A stretch of 64,000 nt of DNA, taken from assembly GCF_034314165.1 (NCBI RefSeq), contig NZ_JAVIWK010000001.1, forward strand, positions 2,433,001 through 2,497,000, read 5' to 3'. Both the position numbers and the translations under genes were made by a program. This DNA comes from Pseudomonas sp. Bout1. GTDB lineage: Bacteria > Pseudomonadota > Gammaproteobacteria > Pseudomonadales > Pseudomonadaceae. The notes beneath the pieces are model-generated. The model was not told where the DNA came from. It saw only the letters and a program-made list of their open reading frames with translations, and made no database searches. Every line of letters starts with the position of its first letter. Within the stretch, counting starts at the first letter, position 1. Below are positions 18,859 to 27,776 of this stretch, piece after piece.

Positions 18859-18997
18859 ATCCACGGGATATAGTCTACATTGGCATTCAACTAGGCCATT
18901 TGGTGTTCATGCCTGGTATCGAGCGTTCATTTGGTGTCGTTACGCTTTTCGAAGCTGCGCCCAGCATCTAACAATAAATCAGAAATTTAGGGTGTGT

Positions 18998-19255
18998 ATG
19001 GACCAAAACTACATTTCAATTCCTGCGGCGGATGGTTGCCCAAGTCTTCTGACACCTTGGGGCAGCGAATTTTCGCCGATGATCGAACGTGGTGTGCAAT
19101 GTGCCCAGGCTTGGCTTGAGGCAACGACCGATATTCCTTTGTGGTGGGAACTGGCGCAAACGCGCAAGACCTTTCCTGTCGGTGACTGCCAAGATGCCTT
19201 CGAAGCCGGTTTTCTGTTGAGAATTCAGCAACGGCTTCGGAGCGTGTCACAGTAA
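18998..19255 (+). CDS. QslA-like small protein
   Basis: An 85-residue protein starting at the ATG at 18998; the frame is open further upstream but that part lacks a ribosome site. The central 'CAQAWLEATTDIPLWWELA' and 'DAFEAGFLLRI' resemble small proteins annotated as LasR antiactivator QslA-like, which bind and block LasR-type quorum-sensing regulators. This resemblance is from memory of short motifs and is weak. It is divergent from an XRE regulator. Control of ICE transfer or of host quorum sensing is possible. Confidence 0.4.
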   Translation: MDQNYISIPAADGCPSLLTPWGSEFSPMIERGVQCAQAWLEATTDIPLWWELAQTRKTFPVGDCQDAFEAGFLLRIQQRLRSVSQ

Positions 19256-19620
19256 CCCTGTTGCTTATGGGCGATTGCATCGTCTTGATCGCCCGTTTGC
19301 ACTCAACCTGGCTGCATCGACACAGACCATGCAGTTTAAGAACGATTGCCGCTTCGCTGGCGCGTTTTTTCCACCGGCTGAACAACTCGGTGGGGGATTG
19401 TGCTTCCCTTATTTGGGCGCTGCACCAAGGGCGGCACTTGCTTCAAATGCCACCGGTCATGCATCGAACTTGAAAATCTCTTGAAAGGTATGGTTCCAGA
19501 CGCCATTCCTCTAGAATGGAGGCTGACAGAAGTAGCTTTCGCCCTGTTACAAACAGGTTTACGTAGCTAAGATTCTGATTAAGTGCAGATTCTGCACGCT
19601 CTGAGAACGTGGAGCGCGAT
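19256..19620. promoter_or_regulatory. Control region before the toxin-antitoxin pair
   Basis: 365 bp without a gene. A GGGCGAT/ATCGCCC hairpin follows the QslA-like gene at about 19268-19292. Three palindromes lie near the antitoxin start: CCATTC-N5-GAATGG (19503-19519), CCTGTT-ACA-AACAGG (19543-19557) and GTGCAGA-T-TCTGCAC (19583-19597). A -10-like TAAGAT sits at 19568-19573. The last palindrome falls between promoter and gene, fitting autoregulation by the antitoxin or complex. Confidence 0.4.
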
Positions 19621-19869
19621 ATGAAAGCCAAACGAGTGTTGAGTGACGATCTGGTGAGCCGACTGGAGGATAAGATCCCGGTCATGGCTGAAGGCGCCAT
19701 CAATACCGCCTATATCAACGCCCTGGCTGCCGGCCGCAGTGTGATGGAAGTCATGAACGGCATGCTTGTTGAAACGACTGCTGACGGTAAGCACAAAGTC
19801 ATTCGGGTGGCCAAGCCCAAGCACAAAGTGACTCTGGGTGGCGTCATTAAGGTGCGCCGTTGCTCATGA
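19621..19869 (+). CDS. Antitoxin partner of zeta-type toxin
   Basis: An 82-residue basic protein starting at the ATG at 19621, which has GGAG 6 bases upstream; a GTG at 19609 is a poorer start. It contains 'GRSVMEVMNGMLVE' and a lysine-rich end. Its TGA overlaps the ATG of the downstream zeta-like gene (ATGA), the usual tight coupling of toxin-antitoxin pairs. I do not recognise a classical epsilon antitoxin fold, so antitoxin activity is inferred from order and coupling. Confidence 0.6.
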   Translation: MKAKRVLSDDLVSRLEDKIPVMAEGAINTAYINALAAGRSVMEVMNGMLVETTADGKHKVIRVAKPKHKVTLGGVIKVRRCS

Positions 19870-20600
19870 CTGTCCCTCGGTTGAGGGTCTTTGCTGGACC
19901 CAACGGCTCCGGCAAGAGCACGATGAAGAGTGCCATCCCTTCCCACCTGATCGGTATCTACATTAACCCGGATGAAATCGAGAAGGCTGCCAAAGACAGC
20001 GGTCGTCTGGAGTTCAGTGATTTTCAACTGGAAGTTGAGGGTGATGAGGTCCTCGGTTTCATTAGGGAGCATCGGCTGGTCAGGTCTGCCCGGCTCGATG
20101 AGGAGGCGACCAACATAGGCTTTAGCAGCAACGGCCTGAATTTCCAGACGGTCGCGATGAACTCCTATTTTGCCTCCGTGCTCTCTGACTTCATCCGGAA
20201 CAAGCTCCTCGAAGACCAGCTGTCTTTCACCTTCGAAACGGTGATGTCTAGCGACGACAAAATCGCTTTTATGCTCAAGGCAAGAGAGTCTGGATACCGA
20301 ACCTACCTGTACTTTGTGGCAACTGAAGACCCTGACATCAATATCAACAGGGTCAGGAACCGTGTCGCGGCAGGTGGGCACCCAGTTCCCACAGAAAAAA
20401 TTGTACAGCGCTACGGCCGTTGCCTGAGCCTGCTGCCTGTGGCTATTGCTGCTTCGGACCGGGCCTACATCTTCGATAACTCCGGTGCCGATCTGGTGCT
20501 GCTGGCCGAAGTTACGGATGGGACGGACCTTGAGTTCAAGGTTGATGAGGTCCCTGACTGGTTCATGGATGCCTACGTTGAAAAGGTGTCCAACGGCTAG
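19866..20600 (+). CDS. Zeta-type toxin kinase
   Basis: A 244-residue protein with a P-loop close to the N-terminus ('FAGPNGSGKST'), then 'YINPDEIEK' and 'FTFETVMSS', and the late 'DNSG' segment. This is the zeta/PezT-like kinase layout; the family phosphorylates UDP-N-acetylglucosamine and blocks cell-wall synthesis. ATG at 19866 overlaps the antitoxin stop. The pair is on the plus strand inside a minus-strand transfer cluster, which suggests it was inserted there and may stabilise the ICE by killing cells that lose it. Confidence 0.75.
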   Translation: MTVPRLRVFAGPNGSGKSTMKSAIPSHLIGIYINPDEIEKAAKDSGRLEFSDFQLEVEGDEVLGFIREHRLVRSARLDEEATNIGFSSNGLNFQTVAMNSYFASVLSDFIRNKLLEDQLSFTFETVMSSDDKIAFMLKARESGYRTYLYFVATEDPDININRVRNRVAAGGHPVPTEKIVQRYGRCLSLLPVAIAASDRAYIFDNSGADLVLLAEVTDGTDLEFKVDEVPDWFMDAYVEKVSNG

Positions 20601-20637
20601 CTGCCGGATTGGCCAAGCTGGGAGCGCCACACCTCCC

Positions 20638-23391
20638 TTATATGGGCTCTATTCCTCGTGCGCTATCGATCCGTTCAGCTACCCGGTAAGCCGCTTCCAA
20701 CTCCGAACAGCCATTCTCCTGCATCAGTGTCCAGCGTTCGGCTTTTTCCTCGGGCTCTGTCATGGCCAAGGCGAGGTAAAGACTGGGTGGCACGGCTCGA
20801 AACAGCGTCTCGAGCTTTTTCGACAGCACCACTCCCTCGGTGTATTTCCCCGGCTCTTTGCTGGCGGAGAGCAACAGGGCTTTCTGCGCAGGTGAAAGCT
20901 TCTTGAACCGTGCGATTTCTTCGATTTCCGCGGGCGGCATATTCAAACAAATCCACCATTCGATCATGTTGAGCATGGTCTGCGCAGCCGTGGGAAAATC
21001 AGCAAGGTTCTGCGTCGCCAGCCAGAACCAAGCGCCGAGCTTGCGCCACATCTTCGTCCCCTTGACCACGAACGGCGCCAGCAACGGGTTCTTGGTGATG
21101 ATATGACCCTCGTCGGTGACCATGATGATCGGTCGGCCCAGGTACTGGTCGCGCTCGGCGAGGTTGTTCACGGTGTTCATCAAGCTGATGTAGCTGATGG
21201 ACATCTGTGCCTCGTAGCCTTCGCGCGCGTAAGTGGCAAGGTCGACAATGGTCACATCGCTCTCGGGCCAAGGCGTGCCTTCGCGATCGAACAGTTCACC
21301 CTCGAAACCCTGGCAAAATAGGTCGATGGACTCGCCCATTTCCTGGGCACGCTCGCGACGTTTCTCCGGCAAGTGCGGGTCGGCGGCGACGCCCAGCAAG
21401 GCGTCGCGTACGTCGCGGGTCAGTACCTGGCGACCCGCCGCGACGCAGGTCTGCGCCGCATCGAGAATGCACTCGCGGATCAAGCTGCGATCGGCTCGAC
21501 TCAGGCGCGCCTCTTCTTTGGCCTCGCCGCCGGTGATCATCAGGCGGGCAGTGATTTCCAGTTCGCCGAGAACATCGCGCTGGTCTTCGTGACTGGTTAC
21601 CACCTCATCGTCCAGCTCATCGATCGACAGACTCGCCACCTGATCCGGCTGCTCGACCAGGCGCCAAGCATCGGCGAACGGGGCGAGACTGACCGAGGCG
21701 CCAGGTTTCAATTGGACCTTGTTGACCGACAGGCCCTGTGTCGCGAAGTAGTCTCCCTGCAAGCCGAATGAGTTGCCGGCCTCTACGATAAACAGGCGAG
21801 GGCGGTACACGGCCATGACCTGCATCAGTAGGGTGACCAAGGTCGCCGACTTCCCGGCACCGGTGGGGCCGAACAACAGCAGATGACCGTTCATGGCCCG
21901 ATCCAGGCGTGACAATGGGTCGAAGCTCAATGGCGAGCCGCCGCGGTTGAACAGGGTGATGCCCGGGTGGCCGGTGCCGGTGCTGCGGCCCCAGACCGGA
22001 ACCAGGTTCGCCAGGTGCTGGGCGAACATCAGGCGGGTGTACCAGTTACGCGTGTCGCGGGCCGGGTTGTAAGCCATCGGTAACCAACGCAGGTAGCTGT
22101 TGCAGGCGGCGACCTCATCGCCTTCACTTACCGGTTGCAGCCCCGCGCCCAACAGCGCGTTGGCCAGGCTGACCGAGCGCTGGTGCAATTGCTGTTCATC
22201 GTGACCGCGTACGTAGAACGCCAGGGTTCCTCGGTACAGCTTGTGCTGGCGGCCGATGATCGCGCGAGCCTCTTCGACATCCTGACGAGTCTGGGTCGAG
22301 GCCAGGTTTTCACCGATGGCTTTGCGAGCTAGGCGGTTCAACTGATCCTCGAGTACATCCTGTGGTTTGACCATTAAGGTCAGACTCGTCACCGTACCTT
22401 CGGGTAACTGGTCGAACAGCGCATTCACCGCGTCACCCTTGCGGGTTTCGCCGGTGAGTTGACCAATCGATGGTGCCCGCCGCAGTTTGTCCACCACTAT
22501 CACCCGGTGGGGTTGATCGTCGAAAAACCAAAGTCCGTGCTGCACATCCGAACGCGGTTCGTTGAAGAACAGCCGTTCGGCAAAGTCATGATCGAAGGGC
22601 AGATCCAGCGACTCACCGTCACCCGACTCCGGATAGGCCACGCGGCGGTAGAAATTTTCGGGCGCTTCATCAGTGAGCCTGGGGGCCGGATTGAACCAGG
22701 GCAATAACCAGGCATACAGACCTCGGCCATCGACTCGCGTTGAGTGCACCCCGCACGCCTGCAACGAAGCACGGATACGTTCGCAAGCCTGTTGCAGGGA
22801 TTGCACCGGGGTGAGTCCCGTCTCCTCAGCGTCAGATTCAAGCCAGCGATAGACCACCAGACGCACCCGTCGGTTATTGCCGCGCCAGGGCAGGCGCGTC
22901 ACCACCTGATCCTCAAACAGACCACCGGGCTTGGCGATGGCCTTCAGATGACGGCGGCTGAGCTGCAAATACGCCTCGGTGAAGACCGTACCTCGCGCGC
23001 TGTTCTGAATATAATCGGTGAGCTGGGTCAGGTAGGGTGTGAAGTCGTTGTCGTCTTGACAGAAAAACTGCGCCACCCAAGGCGCTTGATCCAGCTCGTC
23101 AAAGCTATCTTGCAGGGCGTCTTCGAGGGCGTCGCGGACCGCCATCAGCCAATCGGGTTCGCGCCCTTCGGTGCCGATGGGCAGCAACTCGAACACCGCA
23201 CCCACCGAGCGATTGTCATCCAGTAGAAAACACTGCTCAGTGTCGAGGTATTCGACCCAAGGCAGGTAATCGGTGAAGCTGGGGTTGTGCGCATAGAGTG
23301 CGGCCTCATCGGCCAAGGTCGCGCGAGGGCGCAATGGATTGCGCCAGCCTTTCCACGTGGGAGTGCGATTGCCCGAATCGCCGCTACGCAC
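20638..23391 (-). CDS. traC: Conjugative transfer ATPase, PFL_4706 family (TraC/VirB4-like)
   Basis: A 917-residue ATPase. Walker A 'FGPTGAGKSATL' has its lysine near residue 514, and the Walker B region 'PIIMVTDEGH' with later 'WFWLATQNLADF' follows, as in VirB4/TraC. It powers pilus and secretion-channel assembly at the inner membrane. The start is a GTG at 23391 that shares one base with the stop of the upstream lipoprotein gene. Length is normal for the family. It ends 37 bp from the convergent zeta-type gene. Confidence 0.9.
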   Translation of the reverse strand: MRSGDSGNRTPTWKGWRNPLRPRATLADEAALYAHNPSFTDYLPWVEYLDTEQCFLLDDNRSVGAVFELLPIGTEGREPDWLMAVRDALEDALQDSFDELDQAPWVAQFFCQDDNDFTPYLTQLTDYIQNSARGTVFTEAYLQLSRRHLKAIAKPGGLFEDQVVTRLPWRGNNRRVRLVVYRWLESDAEETGLTPVQSLQQACERIRASLQACGVHSTRVDGRGLYAWLLPWFNPAPRLTDEAPENFYRRVAYPESGDGESLDLPFDHDFAERLFFNEPRSDVQHGLWFFDDQPHRVIVVDKLRRAPSIGQLTGETRKGDAVNALFDQLPEGTVTSLTLMVKPQDVLEDQLNRLARKAIGENLASTQTRQDVEEARAIIGRQHKLYRGTLAFYVRGHDEQQLHQRSVSLANALLGAGLQPVSEGDEVAACNSYLRWLPMAYNPARDTRNWYTRLMFAQHLANLVPVWGRSTGTGHPGITLFNRGGSPLSFDPLSRLDRAMNGHLLLFGPTGAGKSATLVTLLMQVMAVYRPRLFIVEAGNSFGLQGDYFATQGLSVNKVQLKPGASVSLAPFADAWRLVEQPDQVASLSIDELDDEVVTSHEDQRDVLGELEITARLMITGGEAKEEARLSRADRSLIRECILDAAQTCVAAGRQVLTRDVRDALLGVAADPHLPEKRRERAQEMGESIDLFCQGFEGELFDREGTPWPESDVTIVDLATYAREGYEAQMSISYISLMNTVNNLAERDQYLGRPIIMVTDEGHIITKNPLLAPFVVKGTKMWRKLGAWFWLATQNLADFPTAAQTMLNMIEWWICLNMPPAEIEEIARFKKLSPAQKALLLSASKEPGKYTEGVVLSKKLETLFRAVPPSLYLALAMTEPEEKAERWTLMQENGCSELEAAYRVAERIDSARGIEPI

Positions 23392-23807
23392 TACAGGTCT
23401 TCCTGACGTTCACCAGGTAATGCGTACTGCACACGTTGGTAGAACGGAAAGACGGTCGAGTAACCTGGGATCGGTGCCTGCTCGGTACCACTCAGATGCG
23501 GATACACGTACAGCACCAGATCGGGATTGGGCAAGCGAGGGAACAGGTTGCGGATCTCGTTCGCCGCTGTGCGAGTGTACGGTTCCTGGAGAGAAAAGGA
23601 GAAATCTGCTTGAGCCAACGGGCGGCGTAACTGCTGCCGAGCATCCAGCAGTTGCTGCTGAGTGCCTTGCGAACCGGCGCCGTTCCAGATGTCCAGCATG
23701 GTTTGCTCTCCATGGGGCAGAAGCGTCTCCTTGTCGGTGGAGCACCCCGCCAGGACCCAGCAGAACACGCTAATCCAGGTCAGGCAGGGAGGCATGGTCT
23801 TTTTCAT
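23391..23807 (-). CDS. Conjugative transfer lipoprotein, TIGR03751-like
   Basis: A 138-residue lipoprotein. The start at 23807 gives the signal 'MKKTMPPCLTWISVFCWVLAGCST' region with a lipobox LAGC, so it is processed and anchored through that cysteine, probably in the outer membrane. The conserved 'FPRLPNPDLVLYVYPHL' and 'PGYSTVFPFYQRVQYALPGE' segments match the small lipoprotein placed before the TraC gene in PFGI-1-type elements. Its 5' end overlaps the TraB-like gene by 38 bp. It is likely a TraV-like part of the channel. Confidence 0.75.
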   Translation of the reverse strand: MKKTMPPCLTWISVFCWVLAGCSTDKETLLPHGEQTMLDIWNGAGSQGTQQQLLDARQQLRRPLAQADFSFSLQEPYTRTAANEIRNLFPRLPNPDLVLYVYPHLSGTEQAPIPGYSTVFPFYQRVQYALPGERQEDL

Positions 23808-25290
23808 GGCGAACGCTCCGGCCCTTGGGCTCGTAGTCGATGGTGATCTCATGGTCGAGGTGCAGCGCGACTTGTGCTGCCGGTGGCACGTACACGGCAG
23901 CAAAGGCTTCGCCATACAGCTTGTTGACCCACTCGCGGATGTCGCTGACCCCGCCGCTGAGAATTGAATTCAGCGCGCTGTTGCCACTGCTACTGGTGAC
24001 CCCGAGGGTACTGCCGCCTGAACTGATCACGCTGCTGTTGTTCCGCTCATCCCCGAGCAGGGCGGCGACACCGGCGCCGGCGGCAGTGATCAGGCTCTGG
24101 CTGCCGAGGTATTGCTGAGCGTTCGAGCGGCGCTCGCCAGCGATGCAAGGAATGCCATACGGATCGGACAGGTAACCGAGTCCGCCGCGGATCTTGTCGG
24201 TGTTTGAGCTCTGGGTGGTGGAGGCAGTGCGGCTGGCTACTGCTTTCGGCTGAGGTACCGTGCGGATGGTGCCATCGGTAAACACAAAGGTGATTGACTT
24301 GACCTGTCCACGTACGCAAGACAGGGTCCAGTCACCGGACGCGGTGCCGCTCATTACGGCACCCGCGACGTCTGGCAGGTCGATGCCGTTGGCGGTCAGG
24401 TTCTCAGGGCCGACCAGCACTTTGAAGGGATAGGGATCATTCACAGTGCCGTCCACCGGGACGCGGCCGATCAGCGCGGTCATGGCGACTGAGCCCATCA
24501 ATGTCGCGTTTTCGGGGATGGTGTAGACCGGCTTCGCCCCTTCGGTTCGGTCAACGGATCGCGTCAGGTCACGCTCACCCTTGGTGACTGCACGTAGCTG
24601 TTTCTGGCTGCGATCAATAGGATTGTCTTTCAAGCCTTCCAGTGAGTTGAAGGCGGTAGGCAGACTCAATGCGAGGGAGGAGGTCTTGGTTTTGCCTCGG
24701 GTGTCGGTGCCCGAAGCATCCGAGGGTTCAATCCACTGCAGCGCATCATTGGCAGGATGCTGTCCGTCAAACTGAGCACCGTCGCCAGGCTCGAGCCCCA
24801 ATCCGATTGGCATATCCTTGCCTTTGCCGGTCAGCCCCGACAACTGATCCTGCAATTGCGTGAGCAGGCCGCGAGCCTGACGACTGTCTTGTTCCGCTTT
24901 GAGTCGGGCCTCGTTGGCTTGGCGGCGGCCTTCGTCGACCTGCTGGGTCACACTGCCAAGCGCGGTCTGGATACGCGAATCGACACTGTTTTCCCGCTCG
25001 CGTAGGCGGTTGTTTTCCGTCTGCAGTGAGTCATTGTGTTTCTTCAAACCGAGCATGTCGCTGCGCATGGCCTTCACCTGGCCGACCAGGGTGGCGACCG
25101 TATCGCGTGGGGTATCGCCCGCAATGCCGAGCGACTTGGCTTGCTCGGCGGATAATTGAATATTGCCCTGATCAACTGGGTGCTCTGGAGAAGGTGTGCT
25201 GCCACCCGGGACCCAGGTTTTCAGGATGATCAGTACCACGCCCAGCAGCGCAGCCGGTACCAGCCATTTGAGCAAGGCGTTAGCTTTCAT
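23770..25290 (-). CDS. TIGR03752-family ICE protein (TraB-like)
   Basis: A 506-residue protein from the ATG at 25290. An N-terminal membrane anchor ('WLVPAALLGVVLIILKTWV') is followed by a coiled coil at about 85-165, a Pro/Ser-rich linker and a C-terminal beta-rich domain with 'GERRSNAQQYLGSQ' and 'AAVYVPPAAQVALHLDHEI'. This is the TraB/VirB10-like plan: inner-membrane anchor, long periplasmic span, outer-membrane core contact. An open frame extends 62 codons further upstream inside the TraK-like gene but shows no start features. Confidence 0.8.
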   Translation of the reverse strand: MKANALLKWLVPAALLGVVLIILKTWVPGGSTPSPEHPVDQGNIQLSAEQAKSLGIAGDTPRDTVATLVGQVKAMRSDMLGLKKHNDSLQTENNRLRERENSVDSRIQTALGSVTQQVDEGRRQANEARLKAEQDSRQARGLLTQLQDQLSGLTGKGKDMPIGLGLEPGDGAQFDGQHPANDALQWIEPSDASGTDTRGKTKTSSLALSLPTAFNSLEGLKDNPIDRSQKQLRAVTKGERDLTRSVDRTEGAKPVYTIPENATLMGSVAMTALIGRVPVDGTVNDPYPFKVLVGPENLTANGIDLPDVAGAVMSGTASGDWTLSCVRGQVKSITFVFTDGTIRTVPQPKAVASRTASTTQSSNTDKIRGGLGYLSDPYGIPCIAGERRSNAQQYLGSQSLITAAGAGVAALLGDERNNSSVISSGGSTLGVTSSSGNSALNSILSGGVSDIREWVNKLYGEAFAAVYVPPAAQVALHLDHEITIDYEPKGRSVRHEKDHASLPDLD

Positions 25291-26092
25291 CGTCAGCACC
25301 TCGCGCAACGGGCGGTAGCAGCACGGCTTGCTCGAGGCCGGCACCGCGGGTGACAAGGTAGGCGATCGTGGTGTCTTCAGCGCTGCCGACAGGCCCGAGG
25401 AAAGCATGCTGGAAGGCCGCGGCGAACAGCTTGGCCTGAAGTCGACGTGGATCGAGTTGCACCGTCTCTGAACCACGATTGCGCAATTTCACCGCCGTCA
25501 CCCAGTAATCACCGAGTCGCCAGACGGCGATGGGTGTGCTGGACACGTTTTCGGTCGACAGCAGGGTCGGCAGTTCGGTACGCAGCTTGAGCGGGACGCG
25601 GCGTACACCGGGCAGGGACTCCACGGTGCGCAGCGGCGCGTACAGGCTTTGCGCGGCGTAGCGCGTCAAAGCGACCGGGATCGGTGTGCGTTCTGGAACA
25701 GGGACGGTGCTAGATTCAGCCTCGGTAGCTTGCCCCTGAGCATTCTTGAGAATACGTACGGGCTCCAGCGGTTGATCGCCGGGAGTGGCCGCGATATCCA
25801 GGAGGATGATCTCGCCCGTCGTGACCGATTGCAGCTGCAGTCGGGTCGGTGCAATGGCTTCCGACGCTCGCAGGTACAGCGTGCCGCCGGTTGATTGCAC
25901 ACGCAGCTTGCCGGTCAGGGTTGAGGGCACACCGACGCGAACAGCCTCATCGATAAAGACCACTCGTTCCTGATTGATCACCAGCGGGACCGCGAGGGGG
26001 AGGCGTTCCCAGTGCATCAGCTCGACGGCCTGCGCTACAGCTCCCGATAGCATCAGTGCAACGGTCAGTCCCAAGGTAGAAATCCGCTTCAT
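25280..26092 (-). CDS. TIGR03749-family ICE protein (TraK-like)
   Basis: A 270-residue periplasmic protein with a Sec signal peptide ('LTVALMLSGAVAQA') and a beta-rich body ('RVQSTGGTLYLRASEAIAP'). Position between the TraE-like and TraB-like genes and the overall pattern fit the VirB9/TraK-like channel component of PFGI-1-class ICEs. It overlaps TraB-like by 11 bp and TraE-like by 4 bp, so the set is translationally coupled. Confidence 0.75.
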   Translation of the reverse strand: MKRISTLGLTVALMLSGAVAQAVELMHWERLPLAVPLVINQERVVFIDEAVRVGVPSTLTGKLRVQSTGGTLYLRASEAIAPTRLQLQSVTTGEIILLDIAATPGDQPLEPVRILKNAQGQATEAESSTVPVPERTPIPVALTRYAAQSLYAPLRTVESLPGVRRVPLKLRTELPTLLSTENVSSTPIAVWRLGDYWVTAVKLRNRGSETVQLDPRRLQAKLFAAAFQHAFLGPVGSAEDTTIAYLVTRGAGLEQAVLLPPVARGADDES

Positions 26093-26730
26093 GGCTCACC
26101 TCCAGGCAGGGAGATTTTTTGCGGAGTGCCCTGATAACAATCCAGTGCCAGCCCCCACTTATTGCGTTCGGCGTCCAGATCAAAACGCACCACGCGCAAT
26201 GGATACCGCACCACCACCCGTTTCACCGGTTCGGCGGCGTAATATTCATCGGCATTGAGATCGAGCTTGACCAGCCAGCTGTCGCGGTCGAGTTGCTTGA
26301 CCCTGAGTTCCGGATCTTCGCTGTAGCCTCGGCCCAGAATTTCGTAGACGCCACGCACCCGCTGGCGCAGCTCGCCGGCGGCCTTGCGGTACTCATAATC
26401 ACCGTCGAGGAAGGCCTTGCAGGCGGGTGTCAGGTAGGACTGCAAGCCATAGATGGCGCGGCGATAATCCTGCTCGCCATCCGAAGGCCAGCGGTTGAGT
26501 TGGCCAAAGATGTACAGGGCAAAGGCATAGACATTCTCTGGGGGGACATCCCACCACTTGCGAGTGCTGCCCGAGCGCAGATCCGGGGGGACATGCACCG
26601 TCAGATCGGTCGGTGCCGAGCGCCAGCCATACCAAAGTCCGGCACAGACCAGGGCCAGAATCACTACCGCCAGACGCAGGCTGAAGATGTGGGCGTGTTG
26701 GGCATCCACCTTGTTCCGAAAACGATTCAT
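26089..26730 (-). CDS. TIGR03746-family ICE protein (TraE-like)
   Basis: A 213-residue protein from the ATG at 26730: short cytoplasmic N-terminus, one membrane anchor ('LRLAVVILALVCAGLWYGW'), then a periplasmic domain with 'WWDVPPENVYAFALYIFGQLN' and 'YFRYPLRVV'-like strands. This fits the TraE/VirB8-like family. It overlaps the TraL-like gene by 4 bp. The open frame continues upstream for about 100 codons but overlaps that gene and is not used. Confidence 0.8.
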   Translation of the reverse strand: MNRFRNKVDAQHAHIFSLRLAVVILALVCAGLWYGWRSAPTDLTVHVPPDLRSGSTRKWWDVPPENVYAFALYIFGQLNRWPSDGEQDYRRAIYGLQSYLTPACKAFLDGDYEYRKAAGELRQRVRGVYEILGRGYSEDPELRVKQLDRDSWLVKLDLNADEYYAAEPVKRVVVRYPLRVVRFDLDAERNKWGLALDCYQGTPQKISLPGGEP

Positions 26731-27140
26731 GGTTGCCACCGGGACAGGGCAGGGCGCAGTCGACGCGAACGGCGAATCGTCCAGGCGCCGGAGTGGAGAA
26801 TCAAACTTCCGCGCCCCAGGCGCCAACGGCTGGCGAGTATCCATTCGAGCTTGCGGTACAACCAGGTCTCGGGGCGAGCCCGTTTGGCCCGACGCAAAAG
26901 CGTACCACCGGCAAATAACACCAGCGCCATGCTTGCGATCATGCTGGTCGGCGCAACGGCAATAGACGAGGTGACGATCCCTAGAGGAACGCCCAGCAGC
27001 AGGCCAATGGCGGCGCCAGTGCCGAGAGCTACCCACATCTCATCATTGGTCAAACCGCGCAGTACGGCAGGATCGCGGTTGAGTCGCTCCGGCAGAAAGA
27101 CCAAGGTGCCGTCGGCAAGGCGTTCGATAGTGTCGTTCAT
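26727..27140 (-). CDS. TIGR03750-family ICE membrane protein (TraL-like)
   Basis: A 137-residue protein with a conserved polar N-terminus ('RLADGTLVFLPERLNRDP'), two hydrophobic segments (about 42-62 and 66-82) and a basic C-terminus that probably stays in the cytoplasm. Position and shape match the TraL/VirB3-like member of the PFGI-1-type transfer set. The ATG at 27140 lies 7 bp after the pilin-like gene. Confidence 0.75.
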   Translation of the reverse strand: MNDTIERLADGTLVFLPERLNRDPAVLRGLTNDEMWVALGTGAAIGLLLGVPLGIVTSSIAVAPTSMIASMALVLFAGGTLLRRAKRARPETWLYRKLEWILASRWRLGRGSLILHSGAWTIRRSRRLRPALSRWQP

Positions 27141-27147
27141 GTCGACC

Positions 27148-27519
27148 TCACAGAATCGCGGCGGCCTTGGTCAGGAACCAGATGATGATCACCACCAACA
27201 GGGCGCCGATGCCGACCACCGCGCCGAGGTCCTTCCAGGTCTTGCGCTGGTTCTGCACGTCGGCATAGACAGTTAGGGAATGCCAAGCCACCCCGAGAAA
27301 AGCGAGCAGGGCGATCAACAAACCGAGCAGGATGCCGCCGTCATAGGCGTAGTTTTTGATCGTCTCGATCAACCCGGAACCTTCACCACGCGAAGGAGCC
27401 TCCATGGTGGGAAGCTCGGCAAAAGCCAGGCTTGGGCCGAGCACCAACAGCAGGCCGATCAAGCGCTGGCTGGCACGATCACGCAGGTTGTTTTTTAGAG
27501 GGGTAAAGCACTTGAGCAT
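27148..27519 (-). CDS. TIGR03745-family pilin-like protein
   Basis: A 123-residue protein from the ATG at 27519, with a signal peptide ending near 'GPSLAFA' and two later hydrophobic helices ('GGILLGLLIALLAFLGVAW' and 'GIGALLVVIIIWFLT'). Two helices after a cleavable leader is the usual form of conjugative pilin (TraA/VirB2-like). It stands between the PFL_4701-like and TraL-like genes. Pilin identity is inferred from topology and place. Confidence 0.7.
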   Translation of the reverse strand: MLKCFTPLKNNLRDRASQRLIGLLLVLGPSLAFAELPTMEAPSRGEGSGLIETIKNYAYDGGILLGLLIALLAFLGVAWHSLTVYADVQNQRKTWKDLGAVVGIGALLVVIIIWFLTKAAAIL

Positions 27520-27536
27520 GGCAGTGATCTCCTGGA

Positions 27537-27776
27537 TTAGGACAGCGTGAAGAACATCAGGACTAGTAGAGCGAGCAAAACACGTGCGGCGCTGCCGCCA
27601 AACGCGCCGAAGCGCACACTGCCGGTGGCCCAGCCCCGGTAAGCCGTCCACATCACCCAGGTGCACCAGAGCAAAGCCAGGACGAGAACCAGGGACAACC
27701 AGAGTGTCGAACTGCTCTGTGCCGAGAAACCGGAGGCGTTTTGGAACGCTGCGGTCTGAGCGTCGGTCATGCTCAT
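27537..27776 (-). CDS. PFL_4701-family small membrane protein
   Basis: A 79-residue protein with two hydrophobic helices (about 24-45 and 63-78) separated by a short basic loop. It matches the TIGR03758/PFL_4701 family by size, topology and position. It overlaps the RAQPRD gene by 4 bp and precedes the pilin-like gene by 17 bp. Likely an inner-membrane part of the transfer channel or a second pilin-like subunit. Confidence 0.75.
   Translation of the reverse strand: MSMTDAQTAAFQNASGFSAQSSSTLWLSLVLVLALLWCTWVMWTAYRGWATGSVRFGAFGGSAARVLLALLVLMFFTLS

Noticed and set aside
26731..27036. N-terminal extension of the TraE-like frame
   Set aside because: It lies inside the TraL-like gene, lacks a ribosome site, and the ATG at 26730 precedes the conserved membrane anchor.
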